NCBI RefSeq assembly: GCF_019145235.1
Contig: NZ_JAHSTV010000020.1
Location: 1 to 58,678 of the forward strand
Direction: 5' to 3'
DNA: 58,678 nt
Origin: Pseudomonas farris
Lineage (GTDB): Bacteria; Pseudomonadota; Gammaproteobacteria; Pseudomonadales; Pseudomonadaceae
Shown here: positions 16,774 to 24,547 of the stretch, one piece after another
How positions within the stretch are numbered: position 1 is the stretch's first letter
Layout: every line of letters begins with the position of its first letter
Notes under the pieces: generated by a model
What the model was told of the DNA's origin: nothing
Database searches by the model: none
Seen by the model: the letters and a program-made list of their open reading frames with translations, nothing else
Position numbers and translations under genes: made by a program

Positions 16774-16797
16774 TGTACAGACCTAATAATCTGTACA
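16774..16797 (+). promoter_or_regulatory. LitR operator 2 of the rudS-litR-phrB operon
   Basis: TGTACA-N12-TGTACA is a second exact match to the consensus, starting just downstream of the expected transcription start. Its centre is 50 bases (close to five helical turns) from operator 1, which would let two dimers sit on the same face of the DNA. Confidence 0.75.
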
Positions 16798-16819
16798 GAT
16801 CTGGATTCGAGGCGCTCCG

Positions 16820-17779
16820 ATGCCCCTTACAGTCATGAAACCCAAAATCGCCATCAGCGCCTGCCTGATGGGAGCCGAAGTGCGTTACAACGGCGGGCAC
16901 AAAGCATCACAGCTGTGCAGCATTACCCTCACCGATTATTTCGATTTCCTCCCGGTGTGCCCGGAAGTCGCCATTGGCCTGGGTATCCCTCGCCAACCAA
17001 TCCGTCTGGTCGGCAACCCTGCACATCCGGAGGCTGTCGGTACGATCAACCCGCAGATCAACGTCACCCAGCCGCTGGCCGAGTACGGTCAAAAAATGGC
17101 GATGGAGCTGGGCGACATCTGTGGCTATATCTTCATGCAGAAATCCCCTTCGTGCGGGCTGGAACGGGTCAAGGTCTACCACGACAATGGCGCGCCAGTG
17201 GACGGCAGTAGCCGTGGTATCTACGCCCAAGCCTTCTGTGCTTTGCACCCTGATCTACCGGTGGAAGAAGACGGCCGCCTCAACGACCCGGTGCTGCGGG
17301 AAAACTTCCTCACCCGCGTGTTCGCCTACAGCGCCTGGCAGCAGTTGCTGCACACAGGCCTGACCCGGCGCAGCCTCACTGACTTTCACTCGCGCTACAA
17401 ATACCTGTTGATGGCCCACAACCCGGTGCAATACAAAACCCTGGGCAACTTACTGGGCAACATGGGCCAGTCCGATCTCGAAGAGTTCGGCCCGCGCTAT
17501 TTCAGCGAGCTGATGACAGCCCTGAAAAAATGCGCCACACGCCGCACCCACACCAACGTGCTGCAGCACCTCAGCGGCTATCTCAAACAAGCCATCAGCC
17601 CTGAAGACAAACAGGAAGTGCAGCACGTCATCGGCCAGTATCGCCACGGAATCGTGCCGCTGGTGGTGCCATTGACGCTGCTCAAACACTACTTTCGCCA
17701 ACACCCGGATCCATACATTGCGCAACAGGTTTACCTGCAACCGCACCCGGAAAACCTCAGCCTGCGAAACGCGATTTAA
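16820..17779 (+). CDS. rudS: RudS: tRNA 4-thiouridine desulfidase (DUF523/TudS + DUF1722)
   Basis: RudS-type fusions remove sulfur from 4-thiouridine in tRNA, restoring uridine. The 319-residue protein has an N-terminal TudS (DUF523) domain whose three cysteines for the [4Fe-4S] cluster are seen in SACLMG (Cys15), VCPE (Cys47) and SPSCG (Cys112). The C-terminal DUF1722 (YbgA) domain spans about 180-310 with HSRYKYLLMAHNP. E. coli ybgA also stands next to phr. The start at 16820 follows GAGG with 7-nt spacing; Met6 is an alternative. It overlaps the regulator gene by one base. Since s4U absorbs near-UV and crosslinks tRNA, its place in a light operon makes sense. The functional name rests on recalled work on P. 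putida proteins of this architecture. Confidence 0.85.
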   Translation: MPLTVMKPKIAISACLMGAEVRYNGGHKASQLCSITLTDYFDFLPVCPEVAIGLGIPRQPIRLVGNPAHPEAVGTINPQINVTQPLAEYGQKMAMELGDICGYIFMQKSPSCGLERVKVYHDNGAPVDGSSRGIYAQAFCALHPDLPVEEDGRLNDPVLRENFLTRVFAYSAWQQLLHTGLTRRSLTDFHSRYKYLLMAHNPVQYKTLGNLLGNMGQSDLEEFGPRYFSELMTALKKCATRRTHTNVLQHLSGYLKQAISPEDKQEVQHVIGQYRHGIVPLVVPLTLLKHYFRQHPDPYIAQQVYLQPHPENLSLRNAI

Positions 17780-18720
17780 TGAAAAATCCACCGGACACCA
17801 GCGCCAGCGAAGACCTTGGCAGCGACTTCAAGAAAGCCCTGGACGCTGGTTGGCTGCCCATTCGTGAGGTGGCCCGGCAGACCGGCGTCAATGCCGTCAC
17901 CTTACGCGCCTGGGAACGGCGCTATGGGTTGATCGTGCCTCAGCGTACACCCAAGGGACATCGGCTGTTCTGTGCCGAACACGTTGAACGGATCCTGACG
18001 ATCCTCACCTGGCTCAATCGCGGCGTGGCTGTCAGCCAGGTCAAACAACTGCTCGACACGCCTCAGGGGCTTACCGATCCCATCGGGAACGATTGGCTGG
18101 TGCTACGCCAGACGTTGCTGCAAGCGGTCACTCAGCTGGCCGAACGCACCCTTGATGACACGGTGAATCAGGCGATGGCGCTGTATCCGCCACGCACCTT
18201 GTGTGAAAAATTGTTGATGCCGTTGCTGGCGGAACTGGAACAACGCTGGCAAGGCCAGTTCGGCGCGCAGATGGAGCGGGTGTTTGTTTATTCCTGGTTG
18301 CGCAGCAAATTCGGCGCGAGGATCTACCATAACAACCGTCAGTTACGCACCGCGCCGCTGCTGCTGATCAATCACTCGGACCTGCCGCTGGAGCCTTATC
18401 TGTGGCTCACGGCCTGGCTGATCAGCAGCGTCGATTGCCCGGTGGAAGTCTTCGACTGGCCGCTCCCCGCTGGCGAACTTGCGCTGGCGGTCGATCACCT
18501 GCAAGCCCGCGGCGTACTGCTGTATTCCAGCAAAGCCATGAATCTTTCGCAGCTGACGAAACTTTTGAATGGCGTCAGCTGCCCAAAAATGATTGCCGGA
18601 TCAACGGTGCGTATTCACCACACCGAGTTATCCGCAAGAACCGCCGCCATTGCTGACTTGTCCCTGGCCGAAGACCCGTTGTCGGCCCATCAGGGCCTGA
18701 TTCAGCGTGGGCTCATTTAA
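17779..18720 (+). CDS. litR: MerR-family light-response regulator, class II LitR (PplR-like)
   Basis: The 313-residue protein has an N-terminal MerR winged helix (residues about 25-90; REVARQTGVNAVTLRAWERR then YGLIVPQRTPKGHRLF) and a long C-terminal domain. The C-terminal part shows the helical and Rossmann-like layout of LitR/CarH but lacks the E/DxH cobalamin-ligand motif, so it is class II, without adenosyl-B12 binding. In P. putida such proteins regulate phr and other light-induced genes and work with a separate LOV photosensor; none is seen in this window. Its ATG overlaps the rudS stop, and operators of the expected type flank the operon promoter, so autoregulation is likely. Confidence 0.88.
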   Translation: MKNPPDTSASEDLGSDFKKALDAGWLPIREVARQTGVNAVTLRAWERRYGLIVPQRTPKGHRLFCAEHVERILTILTWLNRGVAVSQVKQLLDTPQGLTDPIGNDWLVLRQTLLQAVTQLAERTLDDTVNQAMALYPPRTLCEKLLMPLLAELEQRWQGQFGAQMERVFVYSWLRSKFGARIYHNNRQLRTAPLLLINHSDLPLEPYLWLTAWLISSVDCPVEVFDWPLPAGELALAVDHLQARGVLLYSSKAMNLSQLTKLLNGVSCPKMIAGSTVRIHHTELSARTAAIADLSLAEDPLSAHQGLIQRGLI

Positions 18721-18753
18721 ATCGGATTTTTAATGGATCGCGCGGATACCACC

Positions 18754-20202
18754 ATGCAATTGATCTGGCTGCGCAGCGACTTGCGTCTACATGACAACAC
18801 CGCCCTCTCGGCCGCCGCAGCGCGGGGCCCGAGTGTGGCGGTGTATTTGCTGAGTCCACAGCAATGGCTGGCGCATGACGATGCGCCGTGCAAAGTGGAT
18901 TTCTGGCTGCGCAACCTGAGCGAATTACGTCATGCGCTGGGCGCCCTGAACATCCCGCTGCTGATTCGCAAGGCGCCCCGTTGGGATGAGGCACCGAAGG
19001 TTCTGCTCGAGTTGTGCCAGCAATTGAAGATCAACGCAGTGCACGCCAACGAGGAATACGGCATTCATGAAACCCGTCGTGATGCCGCGGTGGCTCAAGC
19101 CCTGAAAGCCCAAGGCATCGACTTTTACTGCTACCTCGATCAACTGCTGTTCAAGCCTGGCACTGTGCTGACCAGAACCGGCACCTATTTCCAGGTCTTC
19201 AGCCAGTTCCGCAAGGTCTGCTACGAACGCTTGCATGCATCATTGCCGAGATTGGTTACCGCCCCCGCCATTCAGGCGCCACTGGGTATCGCCAGCGACA
19301 AACCGCCCTCTCATGTCGAGGGTTTCGACACGCCCAGCGACAGTTTGCGTGCTCTCTGGCCGGCCGGCGAAGCCGAGGCCCGACGCCGCCTCGAGACCTT
19401 TACCGACGCGCAGATCGACAATTACCACAGCGAGCGCGATTTCCCGGCAAAACCCGGCACCAGCCGGCTCTCGGCCTATCTGACCGCTGGGGTCATCTCC
19501 CCTCGTCAGTGTCTGCACGCCGCATTGCAAAGCAATCAGGGGGAACTCGAAAGCGGCAAGATCGGTGCGGTCACCTGGATCAACGAGTTGCTGTGGCGCG
19601 AATTCTACAAGCACATTCTGGTGGGCTACCCACGGGTCTCCCGGCACCGCGCCTTTCGCCAGGAAACCGAAGCCCTCGCCTGGCGTGACGCCCCGGAAGA
19701 CCTCAAGGCCTGGCAACAAGGCCGTACCGGCCTGCCGATCATCGATGCCGCCATGCGCCAATTGCTGGAGACCGGCTGGATGCACAACCGTTTACGCATG
19801 GTCGTGGCAATGTTCCTGACCAAAAACCTGCTGATCGACTGGCGTGAAGGCGAGCGTTTCTTCATGCGGCATCTGATTGACGGCGATCTGGCGGCGAACA
19901 ACGGTGGCTGGCAGTGGAGTTCGTCCACCGGCACCGATTCGGCGCCCTACTTCCGGATTTTCAACCCACTGAGCCAGTCGGAAAAGTTCGACGCCGAGGG
20001 GGTTTTCATCAAGCATTGGTTGCCGCAGATCAATGGAATGAACAAAAAAGACCTGCACAACCCGGCAAATTTCGACGGATTATTCGGCGTAAGCAATTAT
20101 CCATCGCCGATCGTCAACCTGAGCACTTCCCGCGAACGGGCCTTGGCCGCGTTCAAGAACCTGCCATCCCGACATGGCTTATCACCCCTGGAATTAGTTT
20201 GA
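18754..20202 (+). CDS. phrB: deoxyribodipyrimidine photolyase (CPD class I)
   Basis: The enzyme uses FADH- and an antenna pigment to split UV-induced cyclobutane dimers with blue light. The 482-residue protein has the N-terminal antenna domain (MQLIWLRSDLRLHDNTAL) and the C-terminal FAD domain with TSRLSAYLTAGVISPRQC, WINELLWREFYKHIL, MHNRLRMVVAMFLTKNLLIDW and the NGGWQWSSSTGTDSAPYFRIFNP block. It lies 33 nt after the regulator, or 12 nt if the upstream in-frame ATG at 18733 is used; I prefer 18754 because it aligns with family starts. It is the third gene of the LitR-controlled operon. Confidence 0.96.
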   Translation: MQLIWLRSDLRLHDNTALSAAAARGPSVAVYLLSPQQWLAHDDAPCKVDFWLRNLSELRHALGALNIPLLIRKAPRWDEAPKVLLELCQQLKINAVHANEEYGIHETRRDAAVAQALKAQGIDFYCYLDQLLFKPGTVLTRTGTYFQVFSQFRKVCYERLHASLPRLVTAPAIQAPLGIASDKPPSHVEGFDTPSDSLRALWPAGEAEARRRLETFTDAQIDNYHSERDFPAKPGTSRLSAYLTAGVISPRQCLHAALQSNQGELESGKIGAVTWINELLWREFYKHILVGYPRVSRHRAFRQETEALAWRDAPEDLKAWQQGRTGLPIIDAAMRQLLETGWMHNRLRMVVAMFLTKNLLIDWREGERFFMRHLIDGDLAANNGGWQWSSSTGTDSAPYFRIFNPLSQSEKFDAEGVFIKHWLPQINGMNKKDLHNPANFDGLFGVSNYPSPIVNLSTSRERALAAFKNLPSRHGLSPLELV

Positions 20203-20211
20203 TGCCGCAGC

Positions 20212-20233
20212 ATTGCGTTATAAAATACGCAAT
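20212..20233. promoter_or_regulatory. palindrome ATTGCGT-N8-ACGCAAT between phrB and the SDR gene
   Basis: A perfect 7-bp inverted repeat encloses TATAAAAT. The enclosed element looks like a -10 box, so this could be an operator over a promoter of the SDR gene, or simply an intercistronic hairpin. No T-run follows. Confidence 0.4.
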
Positions 20234-20264
20234 TGATCCGGAAAATTATAAAAAGGGAATTGGA

Positions 20265-21041
20265 ATGAGTCGCACACCTCCAAGGCGCTACTGGTTGACC
20301 GGTGTCAGCAACGGTATTGGTGCCGCGCTGGCCGAAGAAATACTGAAAACCGGTGCCCACCTGGCTGTCAGCTCCCGCTCACTGGCGCCATTGGAAGCCC
20401 TGTCTCAGCGTTATCCCGGACAAGTGCTGGTGGTTGCGGGTGATTTGACCAATGGCCAACGGGTGCGCGAAATCGGCGAGCAGATTGCCAACGAATGGGG
20501 TTCTCTGGACACCATGATCCTCAATGCGGGCACCTGCGAATACGTCGACGCCCATCAGTTCGACTCGTCAATCATCGAGCACATCGTGCGTACCAACCTG
20601 CTTGCCAGCAGCTATTGCATCGAAACGGCCCGGCCCCTGCTGCAGGCGGGCACTGCACCGCATCTGGTGGGCATGGCCAGCTCGGTGACCTATCTGCCCC
20701 TGCCGCGGGCCGAATCCTATGGCGATTCAAAACCCGGGTTGCGTCACCTTTTCGAGTCCTTGCGCCTCGACGTGGCGCCGGAAAACATCGAAATGACCAT
20801 AGTCAGCCCAGGACTTATCGATATTCCCCTGAGCAACGACGTTCCAGAACACCTCGACTGGTCGGCGGAAAAAGCTGCACAATACCTCTTCGACATGCTC
20901 AAGCATCGTCCACTGGAGCTCTCCTTACCGGAACTGGTCATGCCTGTCCTTTGGCCTCTGCCGCAAAAACCCGACCAGACGGGACTGGAAATCGGCAAGC
21001 ACGTGGAGCGAAACAATCCGCCGGTCGAGGATCTGCCGTGA
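20265..21041 (+). CDS. short-chain dehydrogenase/reductase
   Basis: The 258-residue classical SDR has the cofactor loop TGVSNGIG (residues 13-20), the NAG motif (LNAGTCEY), the catalytic Ser in MASSVTYLPL and the YGDSK active-site Tyr/Lys. It is soluble and probably uses NADP(H), judging by the Ser-Arg after strand 2 (AVSSRSL). The ATG follows AAGGGA. It lies 62 nt after phrB and may be read from the same light operon or from its own promoter in the palindromic gap. The substrate is unknown. Confidence 0.88.
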   Translation: MSRTPPRRYWLTGVSNGIGAALAEEILKTGAHLAVSSRSLAPLEALSQRYPGQVLVVAGDLTNGQRVREIGEQIANEWGSLDTMILNAGTCEYVDAHQFDSSIIEHIVRTNLLASSYCIETARPLLQAGTAPHLVGMASSVTYLPLPRAESYGDSKPGLRHLFESLRLDVAPENIEMTIVSPGLIDIPLSNDVPEHLDWSAEKAAQYLFDMLKHRPLELSLPELVMPVLWPLPQKPDQTGLEIGKHVERNNPPVEDLP

Positions 21042-21101
21042 AGCCTGAGCGTCCGTCAGGCCTTTCACACAGCGTGGGCCCACTGCCTTACACTGCGTGC
21101 C

Positions 21102-21407
21102 ATGAAAACCATTCCCCACACGCAAATCGCCGAACCTGCGGTCACCTGCTCAACCTGCGCGGCCTGCTGCTGCCAGCTTGAAGTCATGTTGATCACCGAC
21201 ACCGGCGTGCCCGAGCGTTTTATCGATACCGATGATTGGGGCGGGGAAGTCATGCTGCGACTGGATGACGGCTGGTGCGCCGCTCTGGATCGCAACAGCA
21301 TGATGTGCACCATCTACGAAAAACGTCCGCTGATCTGCCGGGAGTTCGAAATGGGCGCACCGGAATGCATCACCGAACGCCAAGGGATTGCGACGGCGTA
21401 TCGGTGA
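21102..21407 (+). CDS. YkgJ-family cysteine cluster protein
   Basis: This is a 101-residue protein with the Fe/Zn-binding cysteine pattern of the UPF0153/YkgJ family: CSTCAACCC near residues 16-24, then C (GWCAAL), C (MMCTIY), C (RPLICREF) and a late C (GAPECI). The exact metal and function are not known. It lies 60 nt after the SDR gene on the same strand and may be the last gene of that transcript; a REPIN follows its stop. Confidence 0.87.
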   Translation: MKTIPHTQIAEPAVTCSTCAACCCQLEVMLITDTGVPERFIDTDDWGGEVMLRLDDGWCAALDRNSMMCTIYEKRPLICREFEMGAPECITERQGIATAYR

Positions 21408-21434
21408 GCGAACACAACAGGCTACCGAAAATCC

Positions 21435-21528
21435 AATGTGGGAGCGGGCTTGCTCGCGAAAGCGGATTGTCAGTCAACATCAGTGTTGAATGTTAAATCG
21501 CATTCGCGAGCAAGCCCGCTCCCACATT
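21435..21528. repeat. REPIN (GTGGGAGCGGGCTTGCTCGCGA type)
   Basis: Two 26-base arms at 21435-21460 and 21503-21528 are exact reverse complements and enclose 42 bases. It lies between convergent genes (YkgJ-like and pagL), a common REPIN location, and could act as a bidirectional mRNA 3'-end structure. Confidence 0.9.
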
Positions 21529-21544
21529 AAAGGTGCAGTACTGC

Positions 21545-22063
21545 TTACAACGGCATCGTGTAATGCAGCGAGTAACTCTCTACGCCATCGTTCGGGCTAC
21601 TGATCCCGCCATTGGAATAGTGCGTAGCGCGAATCCCGACTTCATGTCCTCCGGTAAAACGCAGACCAAACCCGAAACGGTCTTCGAACTGAAAGGCACT
21701 ACCCAGTTTGTTGTCTTCGACTTCGGTGTTGGCAAACACCGCGATGCCGATACCCGCTTCAACGTAGGGTTTGATGGTCTGACCGGCAAACTCGTACACC
21801 AGCACCGGCGAGAATGACAAACTGTGATTGCTCGACGTTTCATCGCCCTCCCAATAGGTGTAAGCGCCGCTCCAGTAGCCGGTCAAGCGACCGATATCAC
21901 TCTGCAACCAGCTCTTGTCCCAGTCGAATTGCATGCCCAATCGGTAAGTCATGGTCGAATCGCTGGTCTGGCCGACCCCGAATTCCACCCCTGCTGCCTG
22001 CGCGGTAAAACTGTGCCCCATCAATGCGGTCGCAATCGCGGCCAAGCAGAATAGTCGCTTCAT
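21545..22063 (-). CDS. pagL: lipid A 3-O-deacylase PagL
   Basis: PagL is an outer-membrane beta-barrel enzyme that removes the 3-position acyl chain from lipid A. The 172-residue product has a signal peptide (MKRLFCLAAIATALMGHSFTAQA-type, shown in part) and then alternating barrel strands. The catalytic His and Ser are in THYSNGGI near the C terminus, and the last residue pattern (HYTMPL) is barrel-like. It matches PA4661 by position. The ATG at 22061-22063 is preferred over one three codons upstream. It is a single gene between a REPIN and a 120-nt upstream gap. Confidence 0.9.
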   Translation of the reverse strand: MKRLFCLAAIATALMGHSFTAQAAGVEFGVGQTSDSTMTYRLGMQFDWDKSWLQSDIGRLTGYWSGAYTYWEGDETSSNHSLSFSPVLVYEFAGQTIKPYVEAGIGIAVFANTEVEDNKLGSAFQFEDRFGFGLRFTGGHEVGIRATHYSNGGISSPNDGVESYSLHYTMPL

Positions 22064-22183
22064 TAGAAACATCCTTTTCCGAACAATTTCGTATGGTTTT
22101 TATGCTGCCCAACAGACAAAGCTATAGAAGTTGAAGCTTGATCAGAAGTTCAGCTCAATTATTCGTGTGATCTCTTTTTTTAT

Positions 22184-22975
22184 CTACAAGTCGAAGCTTT
22201 GCACAACGCCCGTCGAATGCCACAAAACCGGCAAGATATTTCTGAAATGCTCCGGATCCGCACTCGTCCAGAACCGGGCAGCGCGAGCAGGTCCCTCGGC
22301 CAGCAACTCACGCTCGGCCAACAATCGTTGAAGCTGCCGTGCCACAGCGGCACCGGTATCGATCAGGCTGATGCTCTGGGGGATCATCTGCTTAAGCAGT
22401 GGCTTTAAAAAGGGATAGTGCGTGCAGCCAAGAATGATCGTGTCTGCACCTGCAGCCAGCAGCGGATCGACATACCCTTGCAGCAACTGACGCAATGCCT
22501 CGCTATGCAAATCGCCATTTTCAATCAGCTCCACCAACCCGGGGCATGGCTGAGTGATGACTCGCACATCGGCGGCGAAACGGTCGAGCAAGGCGGCGAA
22601 CTTGGCACTCTGTAAAGTACCGGTGGTGGCGAGTACGCCAACTACACCGCTGCGCGTCGCCGCTGCAGCCGGTTTGACCGCGGGCTCCATGCCGACGATG
22701 GGCCACTCAGGGAAATCGCGCCGCAAGTCCGCAACACCCGCGACGGTCGCGGTGTTGCAAGCGAGCACCAGCGCCTTGGCGCCCTGCTGCTGAAAAAACT
22801 GCGCCATGACACTGCAACGCTGACTGATGAATGCCGGGGATTTCTCACCGTAGGGAATATTCCCGCAATCGCCGAGGTACAACAGAGATTCGTTGGGCAG
22901 CAACTGCTGGATCTCGGCCAACACCGACAGCCCACCGACACCGGAATCGAACACTCCAATCGGTGCTTCACGCAT
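22184..22975 (-). CDS. murI: glutamate racemase
   Basis: MurI makes D-glutamate for peptidoglycan. The 263-residue protein shows FDSGVGGLSVL near the start, the first catalytic Cys in VLACNTATVAGV and the second in IILGCTHYPFL. The length is normal. The ATG at 22973-22975 overlaps the end of moeB by 8 nt, so murI is the last gene of the hemA-prfA-prmC-moeB-murI run. An upstream in-frame extension inside moeB is not credible. Confidence 0.95.
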   Translation of the reverse strand: MREAPIGVFDSGVGGLSVLAEIQQLLPNESLLYLGDCGNIPYGEKSPAFISQRCSVMAQFFQQQGAKALVLACNTATVAGVADLRRDFPEWPIVGMEPAVKPAAAATRSGVVGVLATTGTLQSAKFAALLDRFAADVRVITQPCPGLVELIENGDLHSEALRQLLQGYVDPLLAAGADTIILGCTHYPFLKPLLKQMIPQSISLIDTGAAVARQLQRLLAERELLAEGPARAARFWTSADPEHFRNILPVLWHSTGVVQSFDL

Positions 22976-23723
22976 GGCTTGACCCGCAGACACTGCAGCC
23001 CGGATCACGCTTGACCCGCAACTCACGGAAGCGCGTGCCCAAGGCATCGATCAATAACAGACGCCCCACCAGCGGTTCACCGAACCCCACCAGCAATTTC
23101 AGCGCTTCAAGGGCTTGCAGGCTACCGACCAGGCCTACCAGTGGACCGAGTACGCCGGCCTCGCTGCAGGTCAGCTCGGCCTCGCTGCCGTGCCCGTATA
23201 AACAGTGGTAGCACGGACTTTCCGGGCGACGAGGGTCGAAGACCGACAATTGCCCTTCCAGCCGAATCGCCGCACCGCTGACCAGCGGTTTGCGCGCAGC
23301 CACACACGCGGCGTTGACCGCTTCGCGGGTGGAAAAATTATCGGAACAGTCCAGCACCAGATCCACCCCCGCAACGGCCGCTGCCAGGGAATCTTCATCC
23401 AGGGCGGTGCGATGGGCAATCAGCTGAATCTGGGGATTGATCGCGGTCAGGCGACGGATCGCCGAATCGACTTTGCTCAGGCCGACGCTGTCGGTGTCGT
23501 GAACGATCTGGCGTTGCAGATTGGTCAGGTCGACCGTGTCGAAGTCCGCCAGATGCAACTCACCGATACCGGCCGCCGCCAGGTACAGCGCAACCGGTGA
23601 ACCGAGACCGCCGAGGCCGACAATCAGCACGCGGCTTTCTTTGAGCCGTAGCTGGCCGTCGATGTCGACGTGTTGCAGCAGAATCTGCCGGCTATAGCGC
23701 AGTAATTCCTGATCATTCAGCAC
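22968..23723 (-). CDS. moeB: molybdopterin-synthase adenylyltransferase MoeB
   Basis: MoeB adenylates the C terminus of MoaD so that it can be thiocarboxylated for molybdopterin synthesis. The 251-residue ThiF/E1-like protein has the ATP-binding GLGGLGSPVALYLAAAG, the DLTNLQRQI loop and four zinc cysteines in CYHC and CSVC. The start is GTG at 23721-23723, overlapping the prmC stop, which fits translational coupling. A role in another sulfur-transfer pathway (ThiF-like) is possible, but the length and synteny favour MoeB. Confidence 0.92.
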   Translation of the reverse strand: MLNDQELLRYSRQILLQHVDIDGQLRLKESRVLIVGLGGLGSPVALYLAAAGIGELHLADFDTVDLTNLQRQIVHDTDSVGLSKVDSAIRRLTAINPQIQLIAHRTALDEDSLAAAVAGVDLVLDCSDNFSTREAVNAACVAARKPLVSGAAIRLEGQLSVFDPRRPESPCYHCLYGHGSEAELTCSEAGVLGPLVGLVGSLQALEALKLLVGFGEPLVGRLLLIDALGTRFRELRVKRDPGCSVCGSSHA

Positions 23724-24547
23724 GGCAAGTGCCCCAGACTGATGCGTTGGTGACCGCCCAGATCGGTGCGGCTATGGACCTCTTCAAAGCCGCAGGTCAG
23801 CAGCAAATCGCGCACGGCCTCGGCTTGATCGTAACCATGTTCGAGCATCAACCAGCCACCCGCCTCGAGGTGATCCGGTGCCTGGGCGACGATCAGACGC
23901 AAATCGTCGAGCCCATCGACGCCGGCCACCAGTGCACTGGCCGGTTCGAAGCGCACATCGCCCTCCACCAAATGCGGATCGCTCGAAGCGATATAGGGCG
24001 GATTGCTGATGATCAGTTGGAAACGCTGGCCTTCCAGGGCGCTGAACCAATGGCTGCTCAGCACGGTGGCATTGCTCAGGCTCAAGCGCTGGCGATTGCG
24101 CTCGGCCAGGGCCACGGCTTCCAGCACGCGATCCACGGCGGTGACGCTCCAGGCCGGACGCTCACTGGCCAGCGCCAGGGCGATGGCACCACTGCCAGTG
24201 CCCAAGTCGAGCACCTTGGCCGGTTTGGCCGGCAACAGTTCCAGCGCGGCTTCTACCAGCAATTCGGTGTCGGGACGTGGAATCAGCGTATGGGGCGCGA
24301 CTTCCAGATCGAGTTTCCAGAAGCCTTGCTGCCCCAGAATGTAGGCCACCGGCTCACCGCTACGGCGGCGCTGCAGATACTCGGCAAACTTCAGTGCTGC
24401 TTCGCTCGGGACGATACGTTCAGGCCAGGTGTGCAGAAAACTGCGGGACTTGCCCAAGGCAGCCGCCAGCAGCAATTCGGCATCCAGACGCGCGGTGGGC
24501 GAGTCGGGCAAATCAGCGGCGCGCAACAAACTGGCAATGATCGTCAT
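23717..24547 (-). CDS. prmC: peptide chain release factor N5-glutamine methyltransferase
   Basis: PrmC methylates the Gln of the GGQ motif in RF1 and RF2. The 276-residue protein has the N-terminal helical domain and a SAM-binding domain with VLDLGTGSGAIALALA and the catalytic NPPY (LIISNPPYIASS). It follows prfA, its own substrate's gene, with no gap, so enzyme and substrate are made together. It matches PA4664 (hemK). Confidence 0.96.
   Translation of the reverse strand: MTIIASLLRAADLPDSPTARLDAELLLAAALGKSRSFLHTWPERIVPSEAALKFAEYLQRRRSGEPVAYILGQQGFWKLDLEVAPHTLIPRPDTELLVEAALELLPAKPAKVLDLGTGSGAIALALASERPAWSVTAVDRVLEAVALAERNRQRLSLSNATVLSSHWFSALEGQRFQLIISNPPYIASSDPHLVEGDVRFEPASALVAGVDGLDDLRLIVAQAPDHLEAGGWLMLEHGYDQAEAVRDLLLTCGFEEVHSRTDLGGHQRISLGHLPC

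Noticed and set aside
21435..21528. CRISPR-like repeats
   Set aside because: The repeats are inverted pairs of REP type, not direct repeats with regular spacers, and no cas gene is present.
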